64,000 bases of DNA from Syngnathus acus (lineage: Eukaryota > Chordata > Actinopteri > Syngnathiformes > Syngnathidae): the NCBI RefSeq assembly GCF_901709675.1, contig NC_051098.1:10233000-10296999 (forward strand). The letters are read 5' to 3'. Under the pieces are notes generated by a model. That model searched no databases. It was not told where the DNA came from and saw nothing but the letters and a program-made list of their open reading frames with translations. This document shows, piece by piece, positions 40,977 through 55,400 of the stretch (its first letter is position 1; every line of letters starts with the position of its first letter). A program made the translations under genes and the position numbers.

Positions 40977-43900
40977 GTAAGTCAGCCACTACGATGTGCG
41001 TGTTTTTGTGTCGCTGCTACTTCCTCGGATGTCTCCCAAGGAGGCTGACTGCACTTGTGGTGCTGCTGGTGGAGTGTTGAGTTTGATCGGCTGTCATTAT
41101 TCCCTCCTGACAGCAGCACCATGTGAGTTGCGAGGGCAGCTGTCAGCTCCATAAAGCCTCCGCATCACACTCTGTCACCCCTCAAATATTCCCACAGAGT
41201 CTACTCTGTGACTTTTATCACTCCCGTGAGTCCCACAGGCTATATTGGTTCAATAATACCAGAACCATTAACGCTTATACACTGTTTAACCGATGTAAGT
41301 TATTTTTAATAAAGACTGAACAAATTCGAAATACTTGTTCAACACTTTTAAAAAACACTTTTTTCATTAACAATTCATGATCGTATTGCGAATCAAGAAA
41401 AAATGTCTCATATTGTTTTGGAGCTGGCAACGGCTGCTTATTTTTTACGCCATCAAAACAATGTGCTGCCTTTGTTGACATTTTGAAACTATTAAGTGAA
41501 AATAAAGTCAAATGAATATTTTAAAGAGACAGTGTGTTGAATTTTTTTGAATGCCATCTAGGGGTGAATTAATAGAATGCAACAATGCAAGTTCAAAGCG
41601 CATGCATTTTGAAGCACGCACACTACTATGCGTAGTCATCACGCTTTGCAATACAATTTCTTGAGCAGAAGTGCAAGAAAAAGTTAATCACAAACAACTT
41701 GTAGTGTTCCCTCAAGTGACGAGAAAGTTATCCAGGCTGTGGTTATTGCAGGTTGAGGAAGTACGTTAGTCAAGTTTGTCTCCTTTGGGTTTCCGTAGCA
41801 TAAAGATCACAGCAAAATATGTCAACCTCCTGTAAGTAATAGCGTGACCCATATAATATAATTGCAATTACTAGACATACAATTATTTATTCATATACCT
41901 TGATGTGATAGAATTTTGTTCCCCAAATAATTGAAAATAATAGGTTTTGAAAAATTCTACATGTCCCTTTAAGCCAGCCAGGCCTACTCAATAGTGACTT
42001 CTTCATCTACTACATAGATGGACACTCCACAATGTTCCAGAAAGTTGTTTTAGAACAGTGGAAAACATTACGCAAACTCCTAATTCAATTAAATTTTCAC
42101 TTCCCAGCAGTGCGATGGCGATGGTGCCCTAGTGGGTGTGTCACCAGCAATTTGACGTTCCCATGATGCGTGGATTGTCATTGTTGAAGACAAGTTTATT
42201 TTTAATGTTTGTTACTTTGGCCTGCTCTTCCTCAGAGGCACACATTGACAATGTCAAGGCAATGTGTTAAACAGATTATTAAAATAAATCCCTCCTGTTG
42301 GCAAACACAATTTCTGTTGCATGAAATCCTCCTGTGAAGCACCTGCTCCTAAATGAATGGAGGCATCTGCTCTGATTCAGGTGAGCTGTCGCGATCAAAG
42401 CACGAGGCTGATCAAACGTCTTTCACACTCGCCAAATACTGTATGCTTATGAGGCTTCCTCATAACATGGTTTGATGTCCCTATTCTAGGATTTTTCAAT
42501 AACCCCTGGTGTTCGCTTGGAGTTGCCCTAGTTTAGCACACATGTTTTGGGGATTGCTGAGTAGCAAGTATCATCTGCACCACCCTTCCCTGAAGCAAGC
42601 AGATTTCCTGAGGAATAATGAAATGCGCCAGGCCTGACATTACAATTAATTTGCGTAGCGGATCTTATACCTGCTCCCCTTGAGCATAAATTGCTTTGAC
42701 TGGATGACACTGAAGGTCACAAGGAATGATGCTGTTATATTACTTGAGAGCAAATGTTACGTATGTTGGGAATCCCTACAGTTTGCATGCCGTTTGAATA
42801 TTTTATGAGATGCATATGCTATGGGGGAAACACGGTCCATTTAAAGCATATTCTGTTTCACAACTAGGTTGTAATAGTTCCTAAAGGTCCGTTTCAATCT
42901 TTATAAATTTTTGATTTGTGAGACTGATTATTCCAACGGATTGATGCAATTGACGGAAATTTCAAAACTTGCACACATGCTTATGGTCTTGGTTTGGATC
43001 TTGTATTTGTTGGCAGTAGTTGGTACTTGAGTTCAATTGAAATGTTTTGTGGTCATTTTCTTCATCTTAATAGCCTACTGATGTTGTGTTCTCGTGCCAC
43101 TAGGTGTGTATGTAAAAGGTCTCGTAAACTATCATTATTTATTGGATGACTGCCAGGAAGTCGCCCTCTGCTCTACACTTGGCACACACAAACACATTTA
43201 CAGCAATAGTTGTAACCTGACTCCTGATGAGTGGGCATATATTTGTGTGTCTATTTGACAGCAGAAAAAAAAAGATGCTGACATTGGTGTGTTATCATCC
43301 GTAATGGCCTCATCAATACTAAAATATTCTGAGTGAAAAAAAGTGACAGAGCCGGAAGAGAGAGATGTTGTGAGTGAAAGAAAAGGCAGAGTGTGTTTGC
43401 GCGCATCCATCCACAAAATAGAACACTTTAACAAAACTTTTGATTGAAAAGCTTTTATAGACTTGCATTTACATCCCCGTTGTTCAATCAAAACTGTGCA
43501 TGTCCTATTTTAGCTATAATATGTACTTACAAAAACAATGTTGGCAGCAAAATATTTCATAAAAACATTCCACTGAGGACCATTACAAGACAGCTTTGGC
43601 AACAGAGTCTCCTCACAGCCATACCTTAAATGTGTATTTTCCATTTTAAAATATATTCACAAACAGGTCTGCAATGTGCGTGCCTTAATCTAGACGTGGT
43701 AATGTAATAGCATTTAACATTCAAGCCAAGTGTCATTTCTTGACCAATGACCGAAGTATTTCCAATTATGACATGGAGGAAATACAGCAAGCCACGAGCA
43801 GCTTTACCCCCACTTGCACTGCAGCTAAAAAAACAAAAAAGTCAACGAACAAATAATCCAAGCCAATAATGGCAAATTAATGTTTTGACTCGGAAGCATT

Positions 43901-44402
43901 TTCAGCAGTCTGAATTGTGTTATTCCTGCTGATGATGGAATCCAAATGAGTGTTTATTTTTGTGTTTCTCTATAAAGACTCAATTTACAAAAGTATAACA
44001 ACATTATTTGTATTTGGCAGCATTTGCTTTCCATTGTGTGCCATTATTTCAGGCTTGTGTGTGTTGTCCTACAAATTGTATTTATTTAAATTTTTGTGCT
44101 TTCTACTGCGTGTTCAACACAAAAATAGAAACCACATGCCCACCACAAAATTACTCACACACCTTGTAAAGTAAACCTAATCTGAAGAAAGAAGCGAGAG
44201 TTACAGTTTGGCTTCAGAATATTCCAGATTTATTGTCGTAATGGGCCAAGAGGGAAGGTTCAGAACGAGTAGCCTACCATTTATATAGTAATGTGTGTGT
44301 GTCTGCAGGTGTCACCAGGAAATGAGGTTGACAGTTTCAAGGGGTCCAAGCGCCAGAATCTGCTGGCAGCTTTCTTATCTCGATACACTGTTGACACATG
44401 CA

Positions 44403-44409
<7 letters not shown>

Positions 44410-44499
<90 letters not shown>

Positions 44500-44513
44500 G
44501 CACACACACACAA
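44410..44513. repeat. Long CA dinucleotide microsatellite
   Basis: This is a run of about 100 bp of almost pure CA, interrupted once by AGACG near 44496. Open frames of poly-Thr/His or Val/Cys across it are artefacts. Confidence 0.98.
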
Positions 44514-45710
44514 CCCTCTGACACGTGAATGCTTGTGTAGTGGATTAGTATAGATTTTCTTAGAAATCAAATCATCTGTTGCAACTTTATGTCTCAATGA
44601 TTTTGGAAGATTTTGTCAGCAACTACTGCATGTGTGTGTGTACGTAATTTGCTCTGATTGGCAGGTACTCCGTAAAAATTATAGGCAGTTGTATGTGTAG
44701 ATTTGGAGGAAATATTTTAAGTCAACATGGTATAATGTGACAAAAACATGTCTTCTGTGTAAAGAATATTCGTGACAATGTGTAGATGTTGCTGTGCGTT
44801 GTCAAGGGTCAAGGTCATGTTATTTTAGTCTGGCAAACTGAGAGGGTCAAAGTAGCTCTCACGTGTCTGGCCCACTGTTTAGAGAGTTTACAAGTGGCCT
44901 TGAGCAATTAATGTTCATTGAAGCAGCCGCTGATAAAAAGCGAGAGAGATTAAAATGACAGCCACTGTCAAGAGAACAATATTTTATTTCAATCAAACAG
45001 GCCCTAAAACCCTCCAGCAATCAAGGGTGGAGATTGTAAACATGAATGATCTTGTATGGTTTGCTTCCACTCTACTTTCACAATTTGCATTTTTTTTCCA
45101 CTCTACGTGCTGTTGACAGTTCTGTTATTACTTTCACTTTATTAGTTTTTGGTCACATACATGCTGAGTGAAAGTTTAATGTGATATCAGTTGTCTTTTT
45201 GTTGTTGTTGTTGCACGCCCTCAACTAGAATGTTTCTATATGTTTATATATAGTGTAAGTGTGTGTGTGTGTTTAAACATATATACACATATTTTTGCTT
45301 GGCACACGCTGAGCTAAAGATAAGTGACAAGCTGTCACTGTGGCATTCAGAAGCGTTGTGATGCCTACAGTTACAAAAATGTCAAATGTTAAATCAGCCC
45401 ATAAATAATATTATAATAACATAATATCGGAACATACATATGTTATTGTAATTAGTCTGCCAATCCACACAATTAACATATAGGATGTTGTCTACCTCTC
45501 ACCGGTTGTATTTCTCCATTGGTGATTTCCGGATGACAAAACACTGCATGTTTATCAGATTATTTGCCGCTCGCTTTAATCATCCATCTTCTTTGACATT
45601 TCTTCATTCCAACCAGTGACCAATTTCCGCCCATGAAATCCCAGCAGCCAGACACGAGGAAACTGACAGGCGTGACAGAAAAAGGTTGCTGTGATAGTTT
45701 GACAAATGAA

Positions 45711-45785
45711 GGGCAGGTGTTTCATCCAAAGAGTAGCTTGCAGAGATGGTCCGATACATAATGGGCAGGTGTTTCATCCAAAGAG
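45711..45785. repeat. 23-bp direct duplication (period 52)
   Basis: The 23-bp string beginning gggcaggtgtttcatcc and ending aaagag occurs exactly at 45711-45733 and 45763-45785, with unrelated spacer between. Confidence 0.9.
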
Positions 45786-46397
45786 AATGTTGCCTGGCAA
45801 CTGATAGTGTCACAGGTTACCTGACTGATGGCCATACCGAACTAGTCCTAATTAAAATGTTATCCATTTTTATCAGTAAACAAAACGGTTACATTTCCAG
45901 TTCACGTACAAACACAGGTGCTTTTGAATTCGCTGTATTGTTTAACTCTGTCACAAAACATTTCAGGTCACGGTAAAGAAGGACTTGACACAATGCGGGG
46001 GGATGTAGCGGGAGGAAGCCAATTGTGATGGGCCATGATTGCACAGATGTCAGAAAAATGAAAGTCACAGTGCAGAAGAGAAACGTACTTCCCGTTATTA
46101 AAACCTGATGACTGCAACAAAACCTGACATCACGTAATACGGCGAAACAAAACTTGGAGGTGGTCTGGATTTGGAGGGGAAGCATATGAATTTCCTTAGC
46201 ATCTCATTATCCTTTCGAGTTTCATCACACTTGCCATATTTGATTCACTTTTTTTTTTCCACGCTTTGTCACGCTTCCCAATTGCAAGCTAGAGTGTAAA
46301 GTAACCGCATTCAATCATGGCGCATGCTGAAATGATGGTTTACAAATCTTGGTCTGACTCTTTGTGCCCATTGTGTGAAATGTTTTATGGTCTAGCA

Positions 46398-46698
46398 CAG
46401 AGGTGTCAAACTCATTTTTGTCGCGGGCCACATCATAGTCATAGTTTCCTTCGGAGGGTCATTACGAACGTCAACAAACTGATGAGTAACTCCGTTTGAA
46501 ACCGGAGACAAGTAAAAACAGTTCAAATATTTTTAAAAGATCAATGGTAACAAAAATTGCTAGCAATATCTGTATTTTTTAAAAGTGAAGGCGATTTGTA
46601 ACTGTAGATGAAGTTGATGCACAATTTGTCTTCGAGGGCCACATTAAATGATTTGGTGGGCCCTATCTGGCCCGCGGGCCTTGATTTTGACACGTATG
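46398..46698 (+). mobile_element. hAT-like MITE, copy 2, with perfect 8-bp target duplication
   Basis: This 301-bp element starts cagaggtgtcaaactc and ends gattttgacacgtatg. It is flanked on both sides by the identical octamer gtctagca (46390-46397 and 46699-46706). An 8-bp duplication with short inverted ends is the hallmark of hAT transposition. The interior has gcgggccacatcatagtc and tggcccgcgggccttg, shared with copies at 17877 and 61087. No transposase is encoded. Confidence 0.92.
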
Positions 46699-49600
46699 GT
46701 CTAGCATGTCCCAGCAGGAGTCTGCCATAGCCACATATATGCTCCGATTCTTTCATAGCTTTTGACAGAATGTAAAAAAAACATGTCAGACCTTGGTCAG
46801 AATGTGACAAAAGTGAAGGACGCCATCATTGAGAACATATTGGTAGACACTAACGGGACATCTCGTTAAACTTCTGGCTGAACAGTCATGCACATTTTAG
46901 CCTTCGGGACTCAGCAGCCTGTGACCATGAAAACACGGCAAGGCTGAATACAGAGGGGAAAAAAAAAAGGCCTAAATCCACAGAGCAGTACATTTGGGTT
47001 CCGCCTGGAACATTAGTGTAAACATAGTATTGGTTACTGCCTTGGTGACAGACGATAAGCAGAAAAAATGGTATGGATGTTGTTGCGCTTCGTCAAATGC
47101 TGGTTTAATTCGATACCATTAACCCCCTTAGGAGCACCAATAAAGTGGTCGGTTACTGTACTATAAGGAAATGTGCTGAAGTGAAAGATGATGAACATAT
47201 GAGTAGAGTTTAATGGATATCAGTAATGTACAAATGGCCCTACGGGCAAATAGAAGTACTGTTATAACGATGTGACGTGCCCATGATTCTATCATTACCA
47301 AAATAGTGCAGTGATCTGAAGAAGGGTCTGTGCAAAGATAATGAGGTGTAGACAGACCTGCAGAGCAAGCATTAAGCCGGCCGTGTGAGTCGCACACACG
47401 TATTTGGAGTGAGGATGTCCCGGAGTTCCCTCTGGTGGCTTGAATTTTGGGTGGGTAGTTAATTTACATCTGATTGTGGTTTTTGTATGTCAGCATGTCA
47501 CTTCCCGTTTTTTTTAATTTCATCTTTTGTCATCAATGACGCTTTGGGGTGACTTTTCACACTATTGCCCTGGGTTACACACACATGCACAAGCACACAT
47601 GCATGCACAATTGCACGCACATACACACTCGCAGTAATTCCCCAGAGGCTCTTTTTCTCTGTCTCTTCCGTTTCCATCTTCTGGTCGCTCGTATTTCTTT
47701 TTTTCTCTCTTTGCTTTACTTTCAAGTTTCTCGTCAAGTCAAGCAAAGAAAATGCCAGCAGGCTGTCTGGCAGTGTTTTCTATGTACTGTACATTTATTG
47801 AAGCATGGCTGCACCAATGTCCATATAGCCGTTTGTGAAGTTGAACTCTTCTCCATAAATGGAACACATTAAAACATGTGTTTGATTTGCTTTCTATTTG
47901 TTGTGTTGTGCTTAGAGCAGGTGTTACTACCGCTGATTCCTCGCGGTTGTGTTTCGCTTTGTTTTTGGTTTTTTTGTTCCACGCTCAGCTCACAGGTGTT
48001 TACCTCTCGGTGATGTCGGGTCTTTCTCGACATCAAAGTCGACATGGAGAGAGTTTTATTGAGAGCTCTCAAGAGAAATAGGCCAGTTTAAGTTTTTGAT
48101 GGCGCCATTCTGCCTTTCTAAAGTTTTCTCTGAAGGGTGTCCTCGTGGAGGAACATATTGAACTCATGTCTTAAGAGGTGGCACACTTGCTTTCATCGCT
48201 TCTGCTCTCGGAAAGTAAACACCTTGTGAAGCTTGGCATTATACCACAGTGTGATAGTTCCCTACTCACCATTTCTTTTTGTCTGCCTCTTTTATTGTTT
48301 TTCAGCAGGGGTTGAATCTCATACTGTTAGTTTTTCCATGTCATGATCAGTGGGGCACCGCTTGTTTATTTCTAAATAGGCTGTCTGAAATGTTATACTG
48401 CCACAAACCATTTAAAGTGGCCAGTCAGGAGAAAGCTCTCATCCTCAAACTAACTTTGTTGCTCTTGGGTGAAGAGTCTTTTTTTTTTTTTCTTGAACAA
48501 TTTTTGTCTGAACTGTTTCTGTATACTTCCATGTGAGCATAAAAGAGGAAAGCAGAAGTCTGAAGAGAGTAGTGATTGAGTTCTGATCAGATCTACATTT
48601 ATCAATCAAAAATAAACATTTGGCAAAATTATTTTTTTCCCCATATGTATTTCTTTGGCTTCAGGGTTCATATTGTAGCATTTATAGCATCTGCACTCTG
48701 TGGTGCTTGATGATATCATACACACACACACTTTTGTGTTCCTTCCCGGGTTGATATTCACTTGGGTTGAATCAATAACAAACATGAAAGCTTCTTTCTC
48801 CCACCTCAGCGCCTCTGTGTCAGCTTACTACTTACAATCTAGATAAAGCTTGGATAACTTTCTGTTCAGGGTGAATAATATGGTGTCACTCAACCATTAT
48901 AGCAACATCTCGAGTGACATAATTCCTCTAACACCTTTTAAATCCTGAGGTATAAATTCCACCCAATGGCAGTGACAGCTGACAGTCTCGGTCACCCTTT
49001 CCATATTTTTAAATTGTGATCTGCTACATTTCACAGCTTCTGTCTCTCAAAGGAGTGTAGGTGACACCATGTGACTCCCATTTTACTTCAACATTTATAA
49101 TTTCCGGTTAGTTAAATTAAAAAAAAAAAAAAAAGTGACCAGTGAAGTTCTGCTTTAGTGATTATATTATGCAAAAAAAACCAAAAAAAAAACCTTTTGT
49201 TCACACATGATACCCAACCTCATATGCTGCTTCCTGCTGGCATTCCCATTCTGATACATAATACATTACAACTGAGACCAAGTAGGCTTTCTCCCACCCT
49301 TTCTTTCTCCTGCGAGCTCCATCCCGCTCCTCTCTGGTCTCATTTGCTTCCATCTGCCTCCTTACGCTCACACACTTTCTCTCTCCTCATGCTCTTGATT
49401 TACTATATTGTTGAGTCCCTTTAGTCATTTATTTATAGTTGAACGCTGAATGACCTTTCCCAAATTGGAACACTGGGTAGTGGACCACAGGGAGCTGACT
49501 AAAAAGAGGAGTGACAGACACCACACCTTTCACCAAACAATAAACCAGAGGAGACATTTGGAAAATTGATAATTTTTTTGATTTCCAGTAGTGTTAAGTG

Positions 49601-51961
49601 GCTGAGGGGAGTTGCCAGCCTAAGAATAAAAGCAATCAATAAGTGTTTTTTTGACATGTTCTAGAAATAATCTGTTCTAGTCAAGATGAGTTAAATAAGA
49701 TCTAACATAAGCAACTGTAAAAAGATAGTTAACCCTTGTTACCATCTAGGGCTTTATATTTGTGCCCGCGGGCAAGCTCCACCATTTGTTAGTATTTTTT
49801 TCCACTTGTAGCTTGGTGCAGTTAGAAACAGGCAGTTTGCGCCGTTGTGGGCATGAACACAGATTTGCAGCCAGTTTTAGTGGCTCCTCTCATAGTTCAC
49901 GACATGGTGGAAGCAGAAACTGATTTTTGATTTAGTCGCATTTTTTGTATGACTTTATTATTATTGGTGGTTCCAATTATTGTTCACTATTTGGTGGCAC
50001 TCTGGTAGTATTGTCTAAAGCTGTTGATTTCCTTCTTACATACAAGATTTATTTTATGAGGTCAAGCAATAATTCTATTGACTTTTATTTGGATATGATC
50101 CAGAGGGGTGAAAGGGCATATTCAGACATGTTTGTCGGCGCTCTAATAGCACTGCTAAACAATTTTGTGAGTATTGCACATTGCAATCTTCTTTTCGGGC
50201 TGATTTTTATGAAGGGCAGCCAAACTCGCTATTTCTTTTTAAGCTGACTGTTGATGATAAATTATTTTGATTATAAAAGTTACCACATGAGCAATCCCAT
50301 AATTATGTGATGTTTTTCGTGCTAGTTTTTGTTGTACTAATTATTTCCTATTGCTGCGCTGTGTGTTCTTAATGGTTTCTCTGTTGAATCGAGAGCTGAT
50401 TGTGCAAATGCTCTGTTGAGTAGTTCATTTATGTCCTATTATAACTTTCCCCATAACACTGTGTAACATGGTTTATTTATTCCAATTTAAAATAATATTT
50501 TATGAAATAAAAAATAGACTAGCTACTCTTCCATTCATATTCTACTTTCCCTGAGGGATACACCCTGAACCAATTAAAATGGGCCTTACTTTATAAACAA
50601 ACCCATGTGGAATAACACATTCTCATCTCCGCTGAGTCTTAAAATCCAAACAATGGACACCCGTAAGCCAACCAGGAATCATCTTTCTTAATGGTGGCAA
50701 TTATGGATATGATGTGGAAGTAAGTAGAGCGAGATGGCTATTTCACCATACTCCCCGACAACCACCAGCTCTCCTAGTGAACTCCCAAATCGTTTCCTGA
50801 CAGTTGTGTACACATGTCCGTGCTTGTGTGCTAATGCTGAAGCCACTGGTAGCTTGTGTCTTCCATCACACTCCCCAACAGGAAGGACGCACAAACCCAT
50901 TAGACAACAGCAAAAGCTAATTGACCAGCAACCAGACACCAGTGCTGACACAAACAGTGGTTTCCATGCTACATACACTGGTGCTGTTATTGTAACGTGT
51001 GCAGCATTGGCGGGGTTGTTCAGCCCGGTTTGGAAGCTGTTTTACAGTCATTAAATCTTTTCCCGCTTCTCTTCTCTTATTGGGACCGGTCATATAATAA
51101 GGTTTGTTCCTATTCAATGTGTGCTCATCTGCGCTAAACATTTTAATGCCATCTGGAGCTACTTTGTCAGCAGTTTATGATACTGTTGTGCTTACAAGCA
51201 AACACCTCTAAAAACATACCATGAGATTGTGGAAGATGTCATCTTATTTTCAGCGAGACTGCAGTTAGTAAATACATTTACAAAAAAAAATTCGGGTCTA
51301 CAATCGAAGGTATAAATGGCAAAGAGCGAATTAAGGATGACCATAGCACCTCAAATGGAAATAAGCTGCAATATAGTTACCATTGTGCTTGCTTTCCAGT
51401 ATTATGCAATATTTCCTTATAGTACAATGATGGTGACAACAGGATGTCGTCAGTAATAAAAAAAAAGAGAAAGGCACCTGCAAAAACAGCTGTGTGCCGT
51501 GTTACTGTAAAAAGAATCCGCTCGAGTGCACACTGTAATGCTCACTCTGTGTACTTTAATCACCTGTATGTTAATCACCACCTCGGGTGTTCTTCATGCG
51601 CCATCACATTTTATGCTGCGTTTAAAAGATGCATGTTTTGCTTTGCAGCAACTTCTTTTTTGCACTTGGTGTATGTGACCATAAAGAAAGTGTCACGCAT
51701 AACGTCAACCACTTTCAGCAGTCTACTCCCAGTTGTATGGAGTTTTATTATACCCAAGTAACTTTTTATGCTTGTATGAATATTATATTGTAACTCAAAA
51801 CATAGTGTTAATAAAGGTTTTATATTTTCTAGGACCGGTGACCTGCATCGGATTGGGTTTGACCGACCAGGATATATTGTAATTATTTATCTTGGATAGA
51901 TACATAGCCATTTCTTTTTTCAATGAGGTTTGCCAGTGTCTCATTGAAGCAGGATTTTAAA

Positions 51962-52090
51962 TATCCATCCTTTTATTTTCTATATTGTTTATCCACGATA
52001 GGATCACGGGTGAGCTGGACCCTATCTCAGCAGAATTCATGCAAGAAGTGAGGTACACCCTAGATTGGTCGCAAGCCAATTGCTGGTTTT
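51962..52090 (-). repeat. 3' end of dispersed fish repeat, reverse orientation
   Basis: The order tccatccttttattttc, ttatccacgataggatcacg, gtgagctggaccctatctc, gaggtacaccctagattgg and tcgcaagccaattgctgg is the reverse complement of the tail of a common teleost repeat (related to 33985). It is mutated but clear. Confidence 0.75.
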
Positions 52091-52472
52091 CAAATATGTA
52101 TAACTCAATAGGGGTCATGCGTGTGGTGTGCAGTTATGTGGTCATGTTTTCTCATGACCTTAATTTCGAACAGGTCATGAATTATTACTTTGAGCATGCA
52201 CAATTCTGTGGGAATAGGAATGAGTCTAAAATAAAAATCCCCTACTGATTCAAATGACCACAGACACACAAGCTAATCCTTATCATTTAAAGTGGGATGT
52301 TTTCATAATGAATTATGTAATCTATTGAAATTTCTTTGAGCGTAGTCACTACAATATAGGTGCCAAATTGAATTGTAAATAGTTTGAAGTTCATTTTTTG
52401 GACGGATTTTAGGATGCTGTCATCGCTTATTCCTGATCATCTCCCTTTCAAATGAGCTTCCCTTTCTTTTTG

Positions 52473-52486
52473 CCCCCCCCCCCCCC
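52473..52486. repeat. Poly-C run
   Basis: Fourteen consecutive cytosines lie in PDE2A intron 1. Confidence 0.95.
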
Positions 52487-55400
52487 TCCTTACTCCATAA
52501 TTCAATGACAGCTATTAATAATAAATGGCTCTGACTGTGTAAAATGCCAGTCCTTTGCTTATCAGCAAGCTGTCCCTTTCAGGAAACTAATGGAGACAAA
52601 TGACTCCCAGCATACGACGTTTGAACACATTATTAACCTCTGTGTTGGCCTCTGTTTAAGTTAGGAAAGAGAATTTATATTGTGAGTATTATTTGACGTT
52701 TATGTAGGCGCGGGCGTGCGGCTATTAGCATTTATTGACCTTCAGTCACGTCAACCGGGTCAGATTTTCTTCAAATGCCATCGCATATCACAGCAATGAT
52801 GCAAACATATGTGTGAACAAACGCACACACCAGCTCACTGACAGAAAGACTCAGGCTCACACACTGAATTTCATTCGATGAAGCGAAGTGTCTAAAAAAC
52901 GACGGGTGCAATTGGCTGTGCTTATCTTAACTGGATATTTTATTACATGCAGTGCACCCGTGGCCAGAGTTTGTCTCTGGTCATTGTTAATGAAGACTTA
53001 AGTGCTAGCGATGAAGTGAAACTGGACTCAATAATTCCGGATGAGTGCAAGTAAATCACTATAGCTGCCAAATTCGCTCAGCTTCTTTACCGTGCCGTGG
53101 CAAATCATGCCGGCCCTTTAAGGGATGGCAGATTATGTGTGCATGAGCCAAATATGGTGTGCTGACAGATTTATTTGTGCATTAGTAAGAGAAGTTGTTG
53201 TGTACCATGGGTCCTTTGGGACTTATGTGAATCATATCCTGCTATTTCCACAATCCCGCATTTCATACTTCTTTTGTGTCTCGCTTCAATGACTCCTCTC
53301 TTTTTCTCCTCTCTTTCTTTCTCTCTCTGTGTGGTGCTGGTCTTATAGATCATTATTGGAGTCTTATCCTTGCTTCATCATTTTCAATGTTTATTAAATT
53401 TGCTCCTGGCTTCTGCTTTCTCTTTTCCGTCTCTTTTAGTTAGGTTTGTGCGGACCTTTGTTCTATTTTCCTCGTATTTTCTCTCCTTCTCTACATGGCC
53501 CTCCCTGACCTGCTTTTTCTTCCAAAAAGATTACATCATGGCTGCTAGCATTTTTTTTTATTTTGCTACTGAAACACAAGTCATTGGAGATTATTACATC
53601 ATTTTTTGTTGGATCAGCAAAGTTTTTTTTTGGGACTGATGACCCATAGGATGCAGCCTTCATAATCATTTTGGTGTGCTTAGAGTGGAGAAATCATGTT
53701 TCTGTTGTTAATCCATAAAATTAGGTACATTTGCAAAGTCTTTTATTTTTTCAGTATGTCTGCAATATTGTAAATATATAAAAGTTGTGATTGAGTGTGG
53801 AGGGAAGAAAGCTGGACCATACATTCTGAGAATCACCCATACCACTTTCACGATGGTTCAATGAGTGTACAGTATATTGCGTGATCCTATTTAGGCTTGA
53901 TCACACGATTTGTATTGTCAGATTTTAATCTTGAGATCTTTCCGAGAAAAATTCAGGTTACGCATTCACTCAGGCTTAACTGTTATTGATGTCTTTGAAC
54001 ATTAGCGGATATTGTCTTGCCATGTATTTGTTGAGCAATGATTGTCCATCCACATTGGCTCACGTTCTTATCGGCAGAGCCACACAGTCACTGAACCAAC
54101 AAACTAGCTGAAGCCTTATCGCTCCAAACGCCACCACGCTGTTTACTTGGACAAACAGATACAGACACACATTTTATTCTCTGGTACATTAATAATAATA
54201 ACAATTAATTAGTAATGATATGCCACGTGGCCTATAGGACATCGGTATTAAACCTCTTGCATATTCCAGACGTACACATTAAATTGTCTTCTTGCACAAA
54301 TGACATGATTTTACCTGGCATTTTGTAGCTCTCTATGCATATTCACAGCACGAACTGCAGAATCAAATTGAAAGCATGCATGGATTTTATTACGGACTGG
54401 CTGCACAAAAGGACAATAACCAGACTGCTGTTTCACATGATGCACCAGCAGCTGGTGGTATAAAGCCCGAGACCCAAACAGATGTGTTATTACCAACAAT
54501 TGCTGGTGTGTCCCAATGTATGACTGGGACTTAATAGCTCAAGTCATAAAAGCTTAACCATTATTCTCATAATAATGCTAAAATTTATTACAATGAAAGT
54601 TGTCCGGCTAGATAGACACAGCAGCTTGTCCAGTACATCTCTATTTTCTTTTGTGGAAGGCATTAAATTAGGATCTTTTTGGGATTGCTGTGATTTCTAA
54701 TCACCACTAAAATGATCTTACTTCCAAAAACATATCCACACAAGCTGGAAATAAAATCGTCATAGTCTTGAGCTCTGCATGAACAAAAAGTGCAGCTGAT
54801 ACACGGAAGGTTGGTTTGTTGGAAATACTGTAAGCACATCCTTGAAAATCTATGTGAAAGTTTTAGGGAGACAAAGATAAAACTTAACGATATAATTCAC
54901 TACGATGCATCTTTGCTTTTTACCACCGTAATGGACAACCTAAAGATTTGAGAAAGGAAGGTAATGTCATTATTGTCATACTTGTACTTAGTTTCTTCGA
55001 GACGCTATTCTTCATCAATGTTTGCCACTGTTTCCATTAATGTCAGGCGTTGTCAGCTGAGTAAATAAATGCTATGTACATAAGAAAAAGACGTTAGTAT
55101 GGTGATTAAGTGGGGGCGGGGGCAAGAAGAAGAGAGATCAGTATAAAGTGGATAAGGAAATAGATAAACACAAGCTAAGGAAAGTGAGTTTCTCTTGCTT
55201 TGGGAATCTGTTGTCAGCCTGTTTATACTCTCAAATAGAGCCCACCTGAGGTTCAGACTGAAATGTCCTTCCCCATGTCGTGTGTGTTTTCGGGAAAGTT
55301 ACTAACCCTCCAAAACAAACTGCAAATAAACAATCGTCACCATTGGGTGAGCTTTTCCACAAAGTAAATCATGTGTACAAAAACTGTCAAATCCACGTAG

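Noticed and set aside
44281-44597. Open frames of poly-His/Thr and poly-Val/Cys
   Set aside because: They are direct translations of the CA microsatellite.
50734-51054. 106-codon open frame in PDE2A intron 1
   Set aside because: No recognisable domain, no splice context, and an open frame also exists on the other strand across it. It is consistent with chance.
51444-51761. 105-codon open frame with a basic start (KKKRKAPAK)
   Set aside because: The basic start comes from an A-rich run. The rest is Cys/Phe/Ser-rich without any known fold, and no promoter or splice evidence is seen.
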